64,000 bases of DNA from assembly GCA_036872755.1 (NCBI GenBank), contig JAVHNS010000001.1:3596001-3660000 (forward strand). Reading direction: 5' to 3'. Position numbers and translations under genes: made by a program. This stretch comes from Orbilia blumenaviensis. Taxonomy: Eukaryota; Ascomycota; Orbiliomycetes; Orbiliales; Orbiliaceae. Numbering within the stretch: the stretch's first letter is position 1; every line of letters begins with the position of its first letter. The notes under the pieces were generated by a model that worked only from the letters and a program-made list of their open reading frames with translations, was not told the DNA's origin and ran no database searches. Shown in pieces: positions 23,378-34,691 of this stretch.

Positions 23378-23736
23378 ACCTGCACACCGATTGGATAGGC
23401 GGTCAAGCTATCTCCGTTAGCTGGAAAGTCTGAGCCAATTACTTCAGATAACTTTGTGGATGATCTCAAAATTGTAAGCCGGGTGGTACGGGATTTTCCC
23501 CGAACATTGATCTTCGAACTCATGCATTGCCTATACTATGGTCTAGAGTATTGGATTGAATCCTCGAAGCTTATATCCTATGTAGCTATATTGTGTTGAT
23601 GCCCCGAATGCAACAAAGTTTGAATATATTTCGTCATGAATCCGGCGTCCGAGTAGCATCTTTTGTTCATGAGAGAATTATTAGATGTTATCTAGTGGGG
23701 GTCATACCTTGCCGAGATAACCTTAAAACCTGCTCA
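23378..23736. other. spacer between photolyase and the Ser/Thr-rich gene
   Basis: These 359 bp hold the photolyase 3' UTR and the promoter of the downstream minus-strand gene. No distinct element is visible. Confidence 0.5.
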
Positions 23737-26030
23737 TCATATATCATTACATTCGTCTTCAGGTTTGGCCTTCTTGCGTGCGAACATCGTGTCCAGTGTG
23801 ACCTGTCCGGATCCTCGTTTCGCAGGCATCTTTGAAGATTTGGAAGTTGTAGGTCGACTTTCGAAATCATCCTTTCCTTTCCGTTCGCTAGCACCGGGAT
23901 TGCTGGTTGCATCGGCAAAGCTTTCAATGTTGTCCTTAAACTTTTCCTGCAAGACATCCCTTGCGTTCCCTTTGACAACCTCCACGTCACTCCCATGGTA
24001 TCCAGCTTCGAATGCTGCTTTCATGCCACGAATACATGCTTCTTTCCTTTCCTTCCAATCAAACATTGGCTTGGGGTAGTCTTTACCAATAATGCAACCT
24101 GCAGCTCTCTGGTCTGCTATTGGGCACTTCCACGGCTCGTAAATATATTTCTCTGGGAAGTCCTTGAGCTGAGGGATGTAATGTCGGACATATTTCCCTT
24201 CTTTGTCAGTCTTTTGAGGGAATGCTATAGGACTGTAGATCCGCATGTATTGTGAGAAAAATGCAGTACACGACAACCCTAAGATAGCATCAATCTTGTC
24301 AGTCATAAAATAACCTGAGGCAATAGCATCCCTCGAAAATACAACGCACATTGCCAATTTCCTGCGTTGCACGAAATTTCGTGATCCAGAAGCCATTCCT
24401 CAAACACTTCAGCCCCTCGTTCCCAGTCAATATAACATCCTCCTCGGGTAAGAAAACATGCGACGGCATGTCTTGCTAAATGGTGGATCCAGCCTTCGGT
24501 TTTTAATTGTACCATAATGGCATCGATCCATGGGAAACCTGTCCTTCCTTCTCGCCATTTGATAAACCACTCTTCGGCCTCTTTGCTGTCAACATGGTAG
24601 GTGCCTTTTATAGATAGAGACTTTAAAATGTCATCTGGATTTGGTTGGTGTTTTGAGGGGAGATGCCATGGGATATACCTGACCTTCGGATTGTGGAGGG
24701 TTTGGCCAAAGTATGTCCCAACACCGGCCTGGGCTGCGAAGTACATATCCCTGAAGAATAGCTGGCCGGTCAACGAACACGGTGGTTCTGTAGCCTTTTT
24801 GCCTGATTTTTCCCATTCATTGACAACGTCTATCGTGGGTCTGTTAGTCGAGCCAAGGTAGCAATAGATCCGGGGGTGCTCGAGATTATATTAGTACCTA
24901 ATACGTCCCAATAGAATTTCCGACAGCTGATTGAGCCAAAATGCATATGCGGGGATAGTAGACATGTTGATGCTGGTTCAAATGCCGTAGGCGCAGTATC
25001 TGGTTTCGAAAAGGTAGCGGTGTATTCCTTATCTCTTACGATTCTGTCCAAAATCTCTAAGGCGATCTTTTCGCCGCCTCTGTGAGGAGTTGTGGCAGAC
25101 ATCCTGAGCTCTTCCATTGTAGGAACAGAAAAATCACCTTCTGGGCCTCGAAGTCCCGAGTGGTAAGTTGAATCCTCTGCTGTGCGATTTGACTGATTCT
25201 GGTCAGCACTAAAATATTCTGGCCCGGGTTGATCTTGAGCAACATCTTTAAGTGACAAGTCCCCAGGCGGTGGGATGGATGATGGAGTGGGTATTGGTCG
25301 TGGAGGTGGCCCTAGTTTTTGACCTGCTTTCTGGAGCTGCATTGTAGTCATTGTAGGGCCATTGTTGATCCCCACAATCTCCTGTACGGATTATTAGAAA
25401 TAAATCCGCTGTGATCGTATTGGATAGAGGGGATTCATACATCACTATCCCATAGTGTTCGTCCATACTTAACAATGCACTCAACACCCGCCTCCCCGGC
25501 CTTCGCCAAAATTTCATCGTCGCGTTTCCTAGCATATGAATCCGTATCTTTTTCGAAAACGAGGTGGGATATTCTCCATGCCTTAAACAATTTCGGCAAG
25601 ATAGTAAGCGGACTCTCACGAAGGACAATTAGGCGTGATTCTGGGTTTATCTGAGACAGCCCTTCCGAGACCGCACTCTGGCAGTCCAGACTGTTTACAT
25701 GGGTTAGAAGAGTATTTTTTTGTCTTAGGTAACTTTCATGAGGGGTGATACTAAGGTGGGGGGGCTTCGAGGTTTTAACCGGATTGTGTGATACATACAG
25801 AAACTGCCAGCGGTTCGGCCCGACTTTAGCGTGATACACATAATGCGGATCCCAGGTCCAGACTGGGTACCTGTGGCCCCGTTTCACATCAGTGGGAGCT
25901 CATCTTATGGCGGATTTTGGTCGACTTTGGCTTACAAGGCCTCTGGGTCTAGGTCTAATGCGGCTTTGAGTGCCGGAGAATCGTGCAACCTAAGATCGGT
26001 GCGGAACCAGTAGATGACCCTGGCCGGCAT
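23737..26030 (-). CDS. (6-4) photolyase / cryptochrome family flavoprotein, 640 aa
   Basis: This is a blue-light FAD protein of the (6-4) photolyase/animal-type cryptochrome branch, expected to repair UV (6-4) photoproducts, perhaps with a light-regulatory role. Minus-strand exons are 25936-26030, 25799-25870, 25441-25690, 24898-25381, 24350-24829 and 23737-24278, all frame-consistent. The N-terminal photolyase domain starts MPARVIYWFRTDLRLHDSPAL. The FAD domain contains LTGQLFFRDMYFAAQ, RTGFPWIDAIM and EGWIHHLARHAVACFLTRG, which keeps the two active-site His (about 417 and 421) of (6-4) enzymes, then NAGNWQWLSCTAFF. It is not a CRY-DASH type. After the core, about 90 extra residues form a basic tail with QVTLDTMF followed by ARKKAK. 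The junction DVL/DVVNEW at exons 4-5 and the QW/LSC junction are inferred from phase and family pattern. Confidence 0.93.
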
Positions 26031-27278
26031 TTTACCTTTTTGTTTTATAGATACGAGGGCTGGATTCTTTCGATTCGCAGGGTTAGGGCTACAGTAAGAT
26101 GGGGAACAAGGTTAGCGGCAGATATCCGTTTGTTTCTGTGCCATGAAGTGGTTGGAACCGGTTGTGGGAGTGTCGATATATCGATCCTAGAGGCGTCCAG
26201 ACAGGATAGATTCGATGAGCATTGATTGTATCACAAATTGGCAAAATTGTGGAATAGGGTACTTAGTAACTACGGAACGCAAATACAATTATTGGTAAGA
26301 TGAGGGAACCTCCTCGGAAGACCATTTTTGGAGCTTCGCTGGGCTACAATCGTAGAATCAATTCCGATCTGAATCGATCTTTCCCACTAGTACCAAAGAC
26401 GCACATGGGCCTGTATATCGATCGCTACGACCCAAATGAGGTCATTTAAATATCCGTTTCGGTACTAGCCGTCTTGTCGCATTTATTTTCGGCAAACAAA
26501 GATGAAACCCGTGGGCAAAATTAGAAAAGCGGTTCAGCCAGCATGCATATTTTCAAAATCCTGTTCTTGCATGGTGGGTCTTGAAAGTTAATCTACGAAA
26601 AACCGTTTCTGTTGGAGGCGAACATCGAATCTGGCAACCCTGCCCGATCAATGAAGAACATGGTATTGTTCAAGTGACGTCGGTGGTCTTGTGTTGGATG
26701 TCGTCGGCTTCTCAACTTTCTCGCCGGTTCTCCACAATGCGAGTCTGCCCATCTTGTACTTGTCCCGGCCAGAATCCGACTGCCAGGGGGGAGCCGGCTA
26801 CATACTAAGTATCCTTAGAAATGGAACCTAAGATGCAGCTAAACCGTCAAGGTTATCTTCGGCATTTTCCTGCTCCATATAAAGGAGGATTATTAAACCA
26901 GTATCAGAGTCAAATATTCTTTATATGCGTTCTGGCTAACCTCAACATGACTAGCATTGCTGCAATGTGAAAGTCTCTCTGCCTGTCGACTCGCCATATC
27001 CTAGCTCTGTCCTTTTGTCCCGCACCGACTTGGATTTTGCATGTTGAGTGCATAAAAAAATACTCCATCTCCCCAGCAGACGAACGATGGAAATGCAAGC
27101 CAGTCTGTACACCTATGCATTGCATGGCGCGACGAATGAAAAGGTCCATGGTCAGGGGAGCTATCTGGCAATGGAACTTAGGTAAGCTTCGAATTTGAGC
27201 ACTGTAGGTCAACACCCAGGTAGTCGGAAATATAATAACAACAGAATTGTGCAGATTGTAGAATTTTGATGCATGGAA

Positions 27279-27280
<2 letters not shown>

Positions 27281-27310
<30 letters not shown>
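27281..27310. repeat. poly-T tract, 30 nt
   Basis: Thirty consecutive T residues in non-coding DNA, part of a series of such runs between 27 and 34 kb. Confidence 0.9.
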
Positions 27311-29857
27311 CTTTCCGAGCCTCTCACTCAGATTCGTAGACATCATACGTATAAGTACACTAGAACAGATAGAGAAATGACGGTCTCCTCACATTTTTCC
27401 GTTTCTTTCATTTTTTTAGTTGCTCTAACTTTGGTTACACTAAAACTCACGAACAACTGGCACACATTCCACTCGACGAAGCCTTAGACCACCCCACTCA
27501 AAAGGTTGGGGGTTCATCGAAATATCCGAGCTGGTTCTATGCATTTGGCGAGACCTTTCCAGCTTCCTAGTCTGGGGTTTCGAGGACGCTAAAAACGCCT
27601 TAGAATAGACTTCTCAACTTCTATCCATGGAATCCATCCAACCGTCCTCGATGGCAAGGCCAAAGGAACGGAAATAGAAGGTGTCAAAGTCCTGGAAATT
27701 CTAGTAGATGACGACTCCGCCTTTATCAATCCAGCTAGTGCAGAATTATCGATACGTTCTATCGATACCTATACATTGATTTTCCCCTCCACTTTTTTTT
27801 TTTTTTTTTTTTTCGCTTTAAAAAATTAAAATTTAAAAGTGTGAAGAGAAATAAAATAAAATTAACCTTTTTGTCACTCGGACATATTTTTTTTTGGGGC
27901 GACAGGAAAGGGCTGCCCAAACCGATGGTCGTGTTTAACTTCCAGGAACGGTCTCGTGAAGCCATCATTCATTGTCATTGATCACCTGAGAGCACGCACA
28001 AACTTCTGAACCCCCAACCATCGGTCTGTGACCGCTTGAACCTAGACCAGCTGAACGCCGTTATAATTTTTTTCTTTCTTTCTTTCTTTCTCTTCTCTTT
28101 CCATGAGAATTTTCCTCGACATGGGCACCACATGCAGGATCGAGGTCGGATGCACATTTTAATTTGGTTCTCACTCCATATCTCAGCCAAACTCAGGTAC
28201 AGAAATTCTTTGAACCACACCCTAGAGAAAAAGATTCGACCTGGTAGTCTCCAGAGGGTTAGTGATGTTTGCTAGGTCTTACCCGACACAGGTTCACTCG
28301 AACCAATACGGCTCCACAGGCATGAGGGAGAGAGTACTCCGACCCAACCAAAATTGCGTGTCGTCGTTCGACACCTCCACGTTGGCCACACCCACCAAGG
28401 AACTTGTCGGATACCTGGGATACCCTGAATGCGTGTAGGACTAACTTTGTATCTCTCTGTACCTTCGCAACTGTTGGCTTTTTGTACCGTTTTCTTCCAT
28501 TAGATCATCCTAGCAAGCCTTCGTTAAATAAAAAATTCTTCGGTTCTGCTTGAGGTTACAAGGGAAAGAAAAAAAAAAAAAAAAAAAAGGGAAGAAGGAA
28601 TAAAATTTATTTGAGGCCGCCCATGCGATCTTGAAATGGCACAGGAAGTCGAAACTTTCCAGGCGCACAAATCCTCAAAATTTTAACCTCTTATAAAAAT
28701 TAAAAAAAAAAAAAACATCACACTGTGTTCTAAATTTGTAAAGCCGCTTCCGCTGTGATCCTCCATACTATACTACATAATTTTTTCCCTTGGGGTCCCG
28801 AAATATCTCCTGGATATCGACCTGTTTCCAACAACCTACTTTGACCTCATCTGCTTCGACAAGATACTCTATTCTAAAATCTCACCACTCGACACTGATT
28901 TATCCAAAGTTGTAGGTGCTTTGAGCCCATCACCGCCTCATTTTTATTTCTTTCATCTCCTTCGCATCCACCCTGTCACCCCCCAAAAAACTCCACAGTT
29001 GCTGCCTGCCCTACTAGATTCAGAGTCTCCTGAAAATTAATAATACATCGAGATCCCTAAACAAAAAAGGAGAAACCCCCTACCATACCATTCTATACCA
29101 TACCCTACCCCGAATAACATCAGATTTGGCTCGACGTGCTTGTGAGCGCAAGAAGTTTCCCCTTCCCACAGGACAGGCTTATACTCCGCAGACATCGAGG
29201 GATATTGGCCTACTAACCTATATCAATTTATCTTGGATTTATTTTATTTTACTTTTTTGATTTTTCGTTAATTTTTTTTTTTTTTTTGGCCCCCCTTCCA
29301 ATAATTTTTTGTGCAACCTAAACTTTCCACATCCTAGGCACATTGCCTGGTATTTTTTTATTTTATTTTTATTCTTTTCCCTTTTTTTCCTTTTCGTTCG
29401 ACTACTAAATAATTTTTGGTCTACAAAATTAGAAAAAATAAAAAAAACCCACCGCTCTCTCCTTCTTTTTTCTCCCTCCTCCGATATACTCATATCTTGT
29501 GCCCATACTTTCGTTCCTCCATCCACCCACTATCTCCTGATATCTTAACGAGCGGGTTTGTCGACATTATTTTTCCGCACTTGACAATCAATAATCCTCG
29601 AGAACATTTTAATCCTCGCCAGCCGGGACATTCTGCGCCTTGGAGTTAGCTCTGTCGATCTACCAGCAATTTTATATATTGGCTACTACAAACCCTTGAA
29701 ATAGACTCTCCGAATAACCTGTCGAAGCTCCCAGGCCGCCGATATTTAGCATCACAAGTGCAGGAAACCGCAGTCGTCATCTGGACTTCTGCAGGGACAG
29801 CCGGCCATTCGAAGTTTAATTCCAGGGTTTCAATTTCGAGCATTTTGCTCTGTTTAC

Positions 29858-29861
<4 letters not shown>

Positions 29862-29895
<34 letters not shown>
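29862..29895. repeat. poly-A tract, 34 nt
   Basis: Thirty-four consecutive A residues about 180 bp upstream of the C2H2 gene start codon, within its likely promoter or leader. Confidence 0.9.
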
Positions 29896-29896
<1 letters not shown>

Positions 29897-30077
29897 CCAC
29901 AGCCTCCCGCTACTCCAGACAGCCATAGGACCCGACCTTGCCAATAAACGCTACTCAGTCACTCATTCATTCACACCCCGACATACTCTTGCATACATAC
30001 ACATATACGAATAGCCCCGACACCATCTGGATAATAGTAATCACTGCCCTCAAAAACCCGACACACATCGATATACG

Positions 30078-32091
30078 ATGGCATCTTCAAAGGTAAATGG
30101 CAGCAGCAGATCGTCCGATTTCCCTGCTTACCCTGTCCACAATGTGCCGATTTGGCCTTGGCAAACGCTCGTTTGGCTCGAGACCTCCCCAGACCCGATC
30201 GTACCATATCATATTTCAGCTCTTCAACACCGATGAGTATGATACTTTTCCCCTTCCACCGTCTCGAGTTCTCCCTCTGGTGGGATCCAATTGCTTGACT
30301 GGCTGGGCCTTCGGTGAGGTTGAAATATTATATTGTCTTGGGCTGGAGTCCGGCCGATGTGTTGGCTTTCTCCCAAACGTCGTCCTCCCTTTCCCCCCCC
30401 AAAAAAAAAAGATGTGTGCGCGCATTTTCTCGGGTGCACTGCAACATGATGATTCTGATGTCCTCGCCCTCATCGTCGTGCGAAAATTGCTCCCAACAAG
30501 CAGGCAAGCTGACTTGAACGGTGATGATGATTATCAGGTTGCTCACCCTCCTCGCATACCTCACTCAATAACGAGTCCCATTCCTCCGGCCAGTGCTGCT
30601 GTTCCCATAAAATCTGGCCATCGATCTCACCATGCTCACTCGCTGGGCACGACAAATACCACACACAGGGTCACCAGGCGGAAATCAATGTCGTCGTCCG
30701 CAGTAGCCCATTCTGTAGCTGTAGCCGCCATCAAAGAAGCTGCTGCTAATGGATCACTGGATTCGTCTCCAATCAACTTTGACTTGAAGCAGGAAGTTCT
30801 TCATTCACCAAACTTGAAACCACTGGATGGTCAATCTGATATTATTGCCGACTACCCTTCGCCTCCGTCAAGCTTCCCGTCACACGGTGTATCTGCATTG
30901 TCTTCGGGATTCCGGAAAAGCTTTGGGACAACCTTGAAGGAAACTGTATCTGAAAATGCCATCGGGGAGGAATCGGAGTCGCTATCTGGTTCGCTACGGA
31001 AGAACCGAAGACCGAGCGATGGACCTGATGATGGGCAGCATGTCAAAGGTGAACTTAAGTGTGAACACTGCGGCAAAGGCTACAAGCATAGCAGCTGCCT
31101 GACGAAGCATCTGTACGACTCACTCTCGAATGAACCGGCTACCATTGCTTCATACTGTAATTCTCCCTTTGCAAGGCAATACGCTTACACTTGATTTGCT
31201 TGTATTTCTAGTTGGGAACATACTCCTGAATGGTCGTACACGTCCAAGTTGCTCATCTCGAAGCACCAGCAGGTGCAGCTGCTAGAGGCGGCCTCCATCC
31301 TCGTTTCGATGAAGCCCAATACACCGCCTACGTCTGCAAGCTCTACGGCTTCCTATGGCATGATGCACGATTCTTCCAATGATTCAACCTCGGAAGACTC
31401 GCCGCCACCAATGCCAGAAAGGATGTCCTCTCCTCAGCCAGGCGGTAGATCTAGGGCTCTCTCCAGCGCCGGTCAGCCGACGAGACGTCATGGAAGCCAC
31501 TCTCGGGCCGCTGCTCCCTATTCGAGATCATACCAACATCCGCCAATGGGTAGCTCCTTTGGCGGAAAGTCAGTTACGCCAGTTGCGTCTCCAGGTTCCA
31601 TGCGTCCTGTTTCAGTAATTCCTTCTGGGCTTCTCAGTCCCCGCAGCATCGCTACATCTGGCCAGGACGACGAGTCGTTGGCTGCGGCCGTCCAGATGTT
31701 GAGTTGCAGCTTTGGAGGCACTCCGGTATTAGGGCCTACTAAAACTGCCCTTAAGAACGGAAACGTGCCATCGCTGCCACTTGCTTCCCCGCCAAATGAT
31801 TTGCGGGGACTCGGGTCTCCTCGTACGTTGACAGCCGACTACATCACTTCAAACCCCGTCGCTCAACAAAGTGGAATCCGTGGAACCGCGGGCCACCTTG
31901 AGAGTGAGGACGTAGAGATGGATGATAGTGACCATGATCAGGCCGGAAGGTCGGCTCAGTCCCCATCCTATCGTGTTCGGTTCAACGGACCCGAAGTTGT
32001 TGTTGAGGACAACGACGAGGAAGATAAGGCTGCCATGAGAGCGAAGCACGACGACGAGGAGGATGGCGTGTTCGGCAACATGGAGGAGTAA
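30078..32091 (+). CDS. C2H2 zinc-finger protein, fungal WEHTPEW type
   Basis: This is a nuclear protein of a conserved filamentous-fungal family with one C2H2 finger (CEHCGKGYKHSSCLTKHLWEH, CX2CX12HX3H) followed by the conserved HTPEW and LLISKHQQVQLLEAASILV segment. Exons 2 and 3 are 30538-31112 and 31212-32091; the intron cuts inside the finger (KHL/WEH, phase 2). My best 5' end is a five-codon first exon, 30078-30092 (MASSK), spliced over 445 nt to 30538 with a CTGAC branch site about 25 nt before TTATCAG; that gives 489 residues. A longer continuous frame from 30097 would read through this putative intron, so the N-terminus is uncertain. The flanks of the finger are Ser/Pro-rich and the C-terminus is acidic (DNDEEDK, HDDEEDG). 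Its role is unknown. Confidence 0.85.
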
Positions 32092-32937
32092 CATCCCCAG
32101 TTGCCGGCCCTCAACATTGAGACACCATCTCTCACCATCGTCATCTAAGAGACATTATTCTATCATTGGATTCATCCATTTTGCGATTTTTTTTTTTTTT
32201 TTTTCAACAACTAACGAAAGCCTGCATTTTATCAAACGACCTCTCCAGTACTACGATCGATCAATCTCTTTTTCCATCTCTATATAACGAAAACATCTTT
32301 ATCGCCTCATTTACCCATTTCGTTTTGCGAACTACAACATACACTAAATTTCAAACATCTTCAATTGCTTTGTGGGAACCTATCATGCTTTTTCTCTTTT
32401 TTTTTCTTTTCTTTGGGCGTTTAAGGAACTCTACTGGCTTGGAAGCCTTCTTATATACGAAATGAAAATGCGACGAGGGAATATTTAATGGAGGCATCAG
32501 TTGTATAATCTCTTTTTTTTTTCTTTTACTTTTTTTCAAGTATTTCCCTCATCCGTCTATCAAAGCTAAAAACACAAACAGCTCTCAAGTACTTGTTGTC
32601 AATTCTCTTGTCACCTTTGGTTTTACATTTTCATCTGTCCATGGTTCTGCTCACTCCTTTTTCTTATCTCCTTTTTTTTTTTTTTACTTATATTTTCAAT
32701 GTATATACATTCGCCTCCTCACTCGTCGCTCGTTTTCTAGCGCCAGGCCACCGGTGCACACCCTGGTACGAATATCGGGAAATCTAAAAGGGAAAGAAAA
32801 AAAATTTCAACCAAGTGGATTTTTTTGAGTAAAAAATTTTATATGTCTCTCTTTCGTAGCTACATCATTGTGTGCGTCTTCTCGGATCCCGTGCTCCGTA
32901 GAATAGACCGTCGACAAGGGGTGTGTGATTGAATACC

Positions 32938-32958
32938 AAAAAAAAAAAAAAAAAAAAA
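32938..32958. repeat. poly-A tract, 21 nt
   Basis: Twenty-one consecutive A residues in the convergent spacer. Confidence 0.88.
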
Positions 32959-33723
32959 CCGAAAGGGCTGGCACCCGAGGCTTCCAGGGTGTCCAATCAT
33001 TTATCAACGTTGTCCCCTATCATCAAAAGTTTGAGAAATTGTTTGCTCGAAGCTTTTAGTAAAAAAAATAATTTTGGCGCTTGAATGTCCAACCCACACG
33101 CACATAGGAAAATTTTGATGTCCGATGACTGATAACCTCTTATTATTTTTCTTTGGTGGTGGTGGGTGCATGTTAGGTGTCTTGAAGAGGGGAATAAATT
33201 GGATTGGTTTTCCATCCCCTTCCTCTCTATACTTTTGAGGACATGGCATGCTTGTCTCTTTCTTCTGCCTTTTTTTTCTTTTCCCCACAGTCTACGACTC
33301 AACTTTAACTAGCTTCCTTGAGGTATTTGCATTTGCGGGGTAAGGTAATTAAGGAAAGGGAAAGGATAAAAGAGAGGAAGGAAATACAAAGATCTTCAGA
33401 TCAAAAACAGGTATCGGATCTTTAAAGGGGCGTAGCTTAGTGTTAAGCTGTGGCAAGCTAGCCTGTATGCCTCAGCTTCCCCGGACTATTTTTCATTCTA
33501 TCTTCATTTTAATTTTTTTTTTTCGATTTTTCTCCTCGCTCAATAGTACTCGCGAGCTGGTCGCGAAAGGAATAGTTTAATATAGTGAAAACTTGTTGGA
33601 GATTAAAACACCCAAAGAACCCCCAACTTGGACCAATAAACTCAGGGCTGATAGCTAAGTACCTTTTTAGCTTAAGTAACAAGCAGGGGTTTACTTCAAG
33701 CAGCTCTTAAATGTTGGACAGTT

Positions 33724-33726
<3 letters not shown>

Positions 33727-33772
<46 letters not shown>
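33727..33772. repeat. poly-T tract, 46 nt
   Basis: Forty-six consecutive T residues, the longest homopolymer in the window. The true length may differ because sequencing and polymerase slippage both affect such runs. No target-site duplication or element body is obvious beside it. Confidence 0.88.
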
Positions 33773-34691
33773 CAGAGCCAGCCTACTGGGACTTTTATTT
33801 CTCAACCCCATGCTTCTATAGATCAGTTGATGCACATCAAAAGCCAGGGGAGTACAAGCAACGCGCACAGGCTTCATTAACCTTCTTGAAAAAAAGGTTT
33901 TCTTTTTTCAATCCCTTTTCTTTTTTTTTTTTCTTCTTCTCTTTCTTTTGCTTTCATTCCGAAAAGACGTTTGTAATTGGTGAGCGGGTATTTTTTATTT
34001 CCTGTCGGCAATTGGAGGCTTCGACTGCCGTATTGATTCCTGCGTGGAACGTTGGTATTGTTTCGAAGGGTCCAAAGGAGATAAAATAATAATAAAAAAT
34101 AAAAAATAAAAAATAGAAAATAATATATAGGAGGCAAATATAATAGTAGAACATCTCTCTCTAAAATTCGAATTGTCGATATACATTGAGGGCTTGTGAA
34201 CTAGCTAATTCTAGATCTAGTTGGCCATGCACAAATACAGATGTCAAAATTGAAATCAAGGGAGAATGGGTAAATGCAACAAGAATCGATATCTCAACGC
34301 ACACGAAGAGGCTCTCTACTACAAGCCCCTCGACGCCGAATATAAAACCACCCGTCATCACTGCCTTCGTCAGAGTAAAATATAGATACATGAACGCTAC
34401 AAAATGCATTGGAAAGAAACGCCTGCATGCTACGTACGGGGACCATGATCTAGAAAATGGTTTGGGGATGTATAGATAGATAGGCAGGAAATTAATTTCA
34501 CGGAAATAAACAAAAAGAAAGAAGGAAAAGGAGAAGATGGAGGGGGGGGTGAGTATCTAGCTAATCATCCTGAAGAAGGTGAAAGGGAGAAAGAGAGAAG
34601 GGGGTGGGGGGGGGGGGGAGAAAAGGAGTATATAAACATATGTATTTCACATCGTACACGGAAAGGTATCAACCACAGCGAACTAAATCAT

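Larger units (their letters stand above)
26031..30077. other. 4-kb intergenic region rich in homopolymer tracts
   Basis: This spacer lies between the divergent photolyase and C2H2 genes. It contains poly-T runs at 27281-27310 and 27793-27813 and poly-A runs at 28569-28588 and 29862-29895. The part from about 28840 is CT-rich and leader-like for the gene at 30078. Small frames (26581-26808, 29309-29548) are low-complexity by-products. Confidence 0.55.
32092..34691. other. convergent intergenic region with long homopolymers
   Basis: This lies between the 3' ends of the C2H2 gene and the secreted propeller gene. It contains several T runs above 10 nt after 32190, poly-A 32938-32958, poly-T 33727-33772 and a G run at about 34604-34618. 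I saw no coding frame. The segment 33427-33484 folds partly but has no tRNA B box. Confidence 0.55.

Noticed and set aside
33427..33484. tRNA-like stretch (GGGGCGTAGCTTAGTG...)
   Set aside because: It resembles an acceptor and D-arm start but has no B box or T arm.
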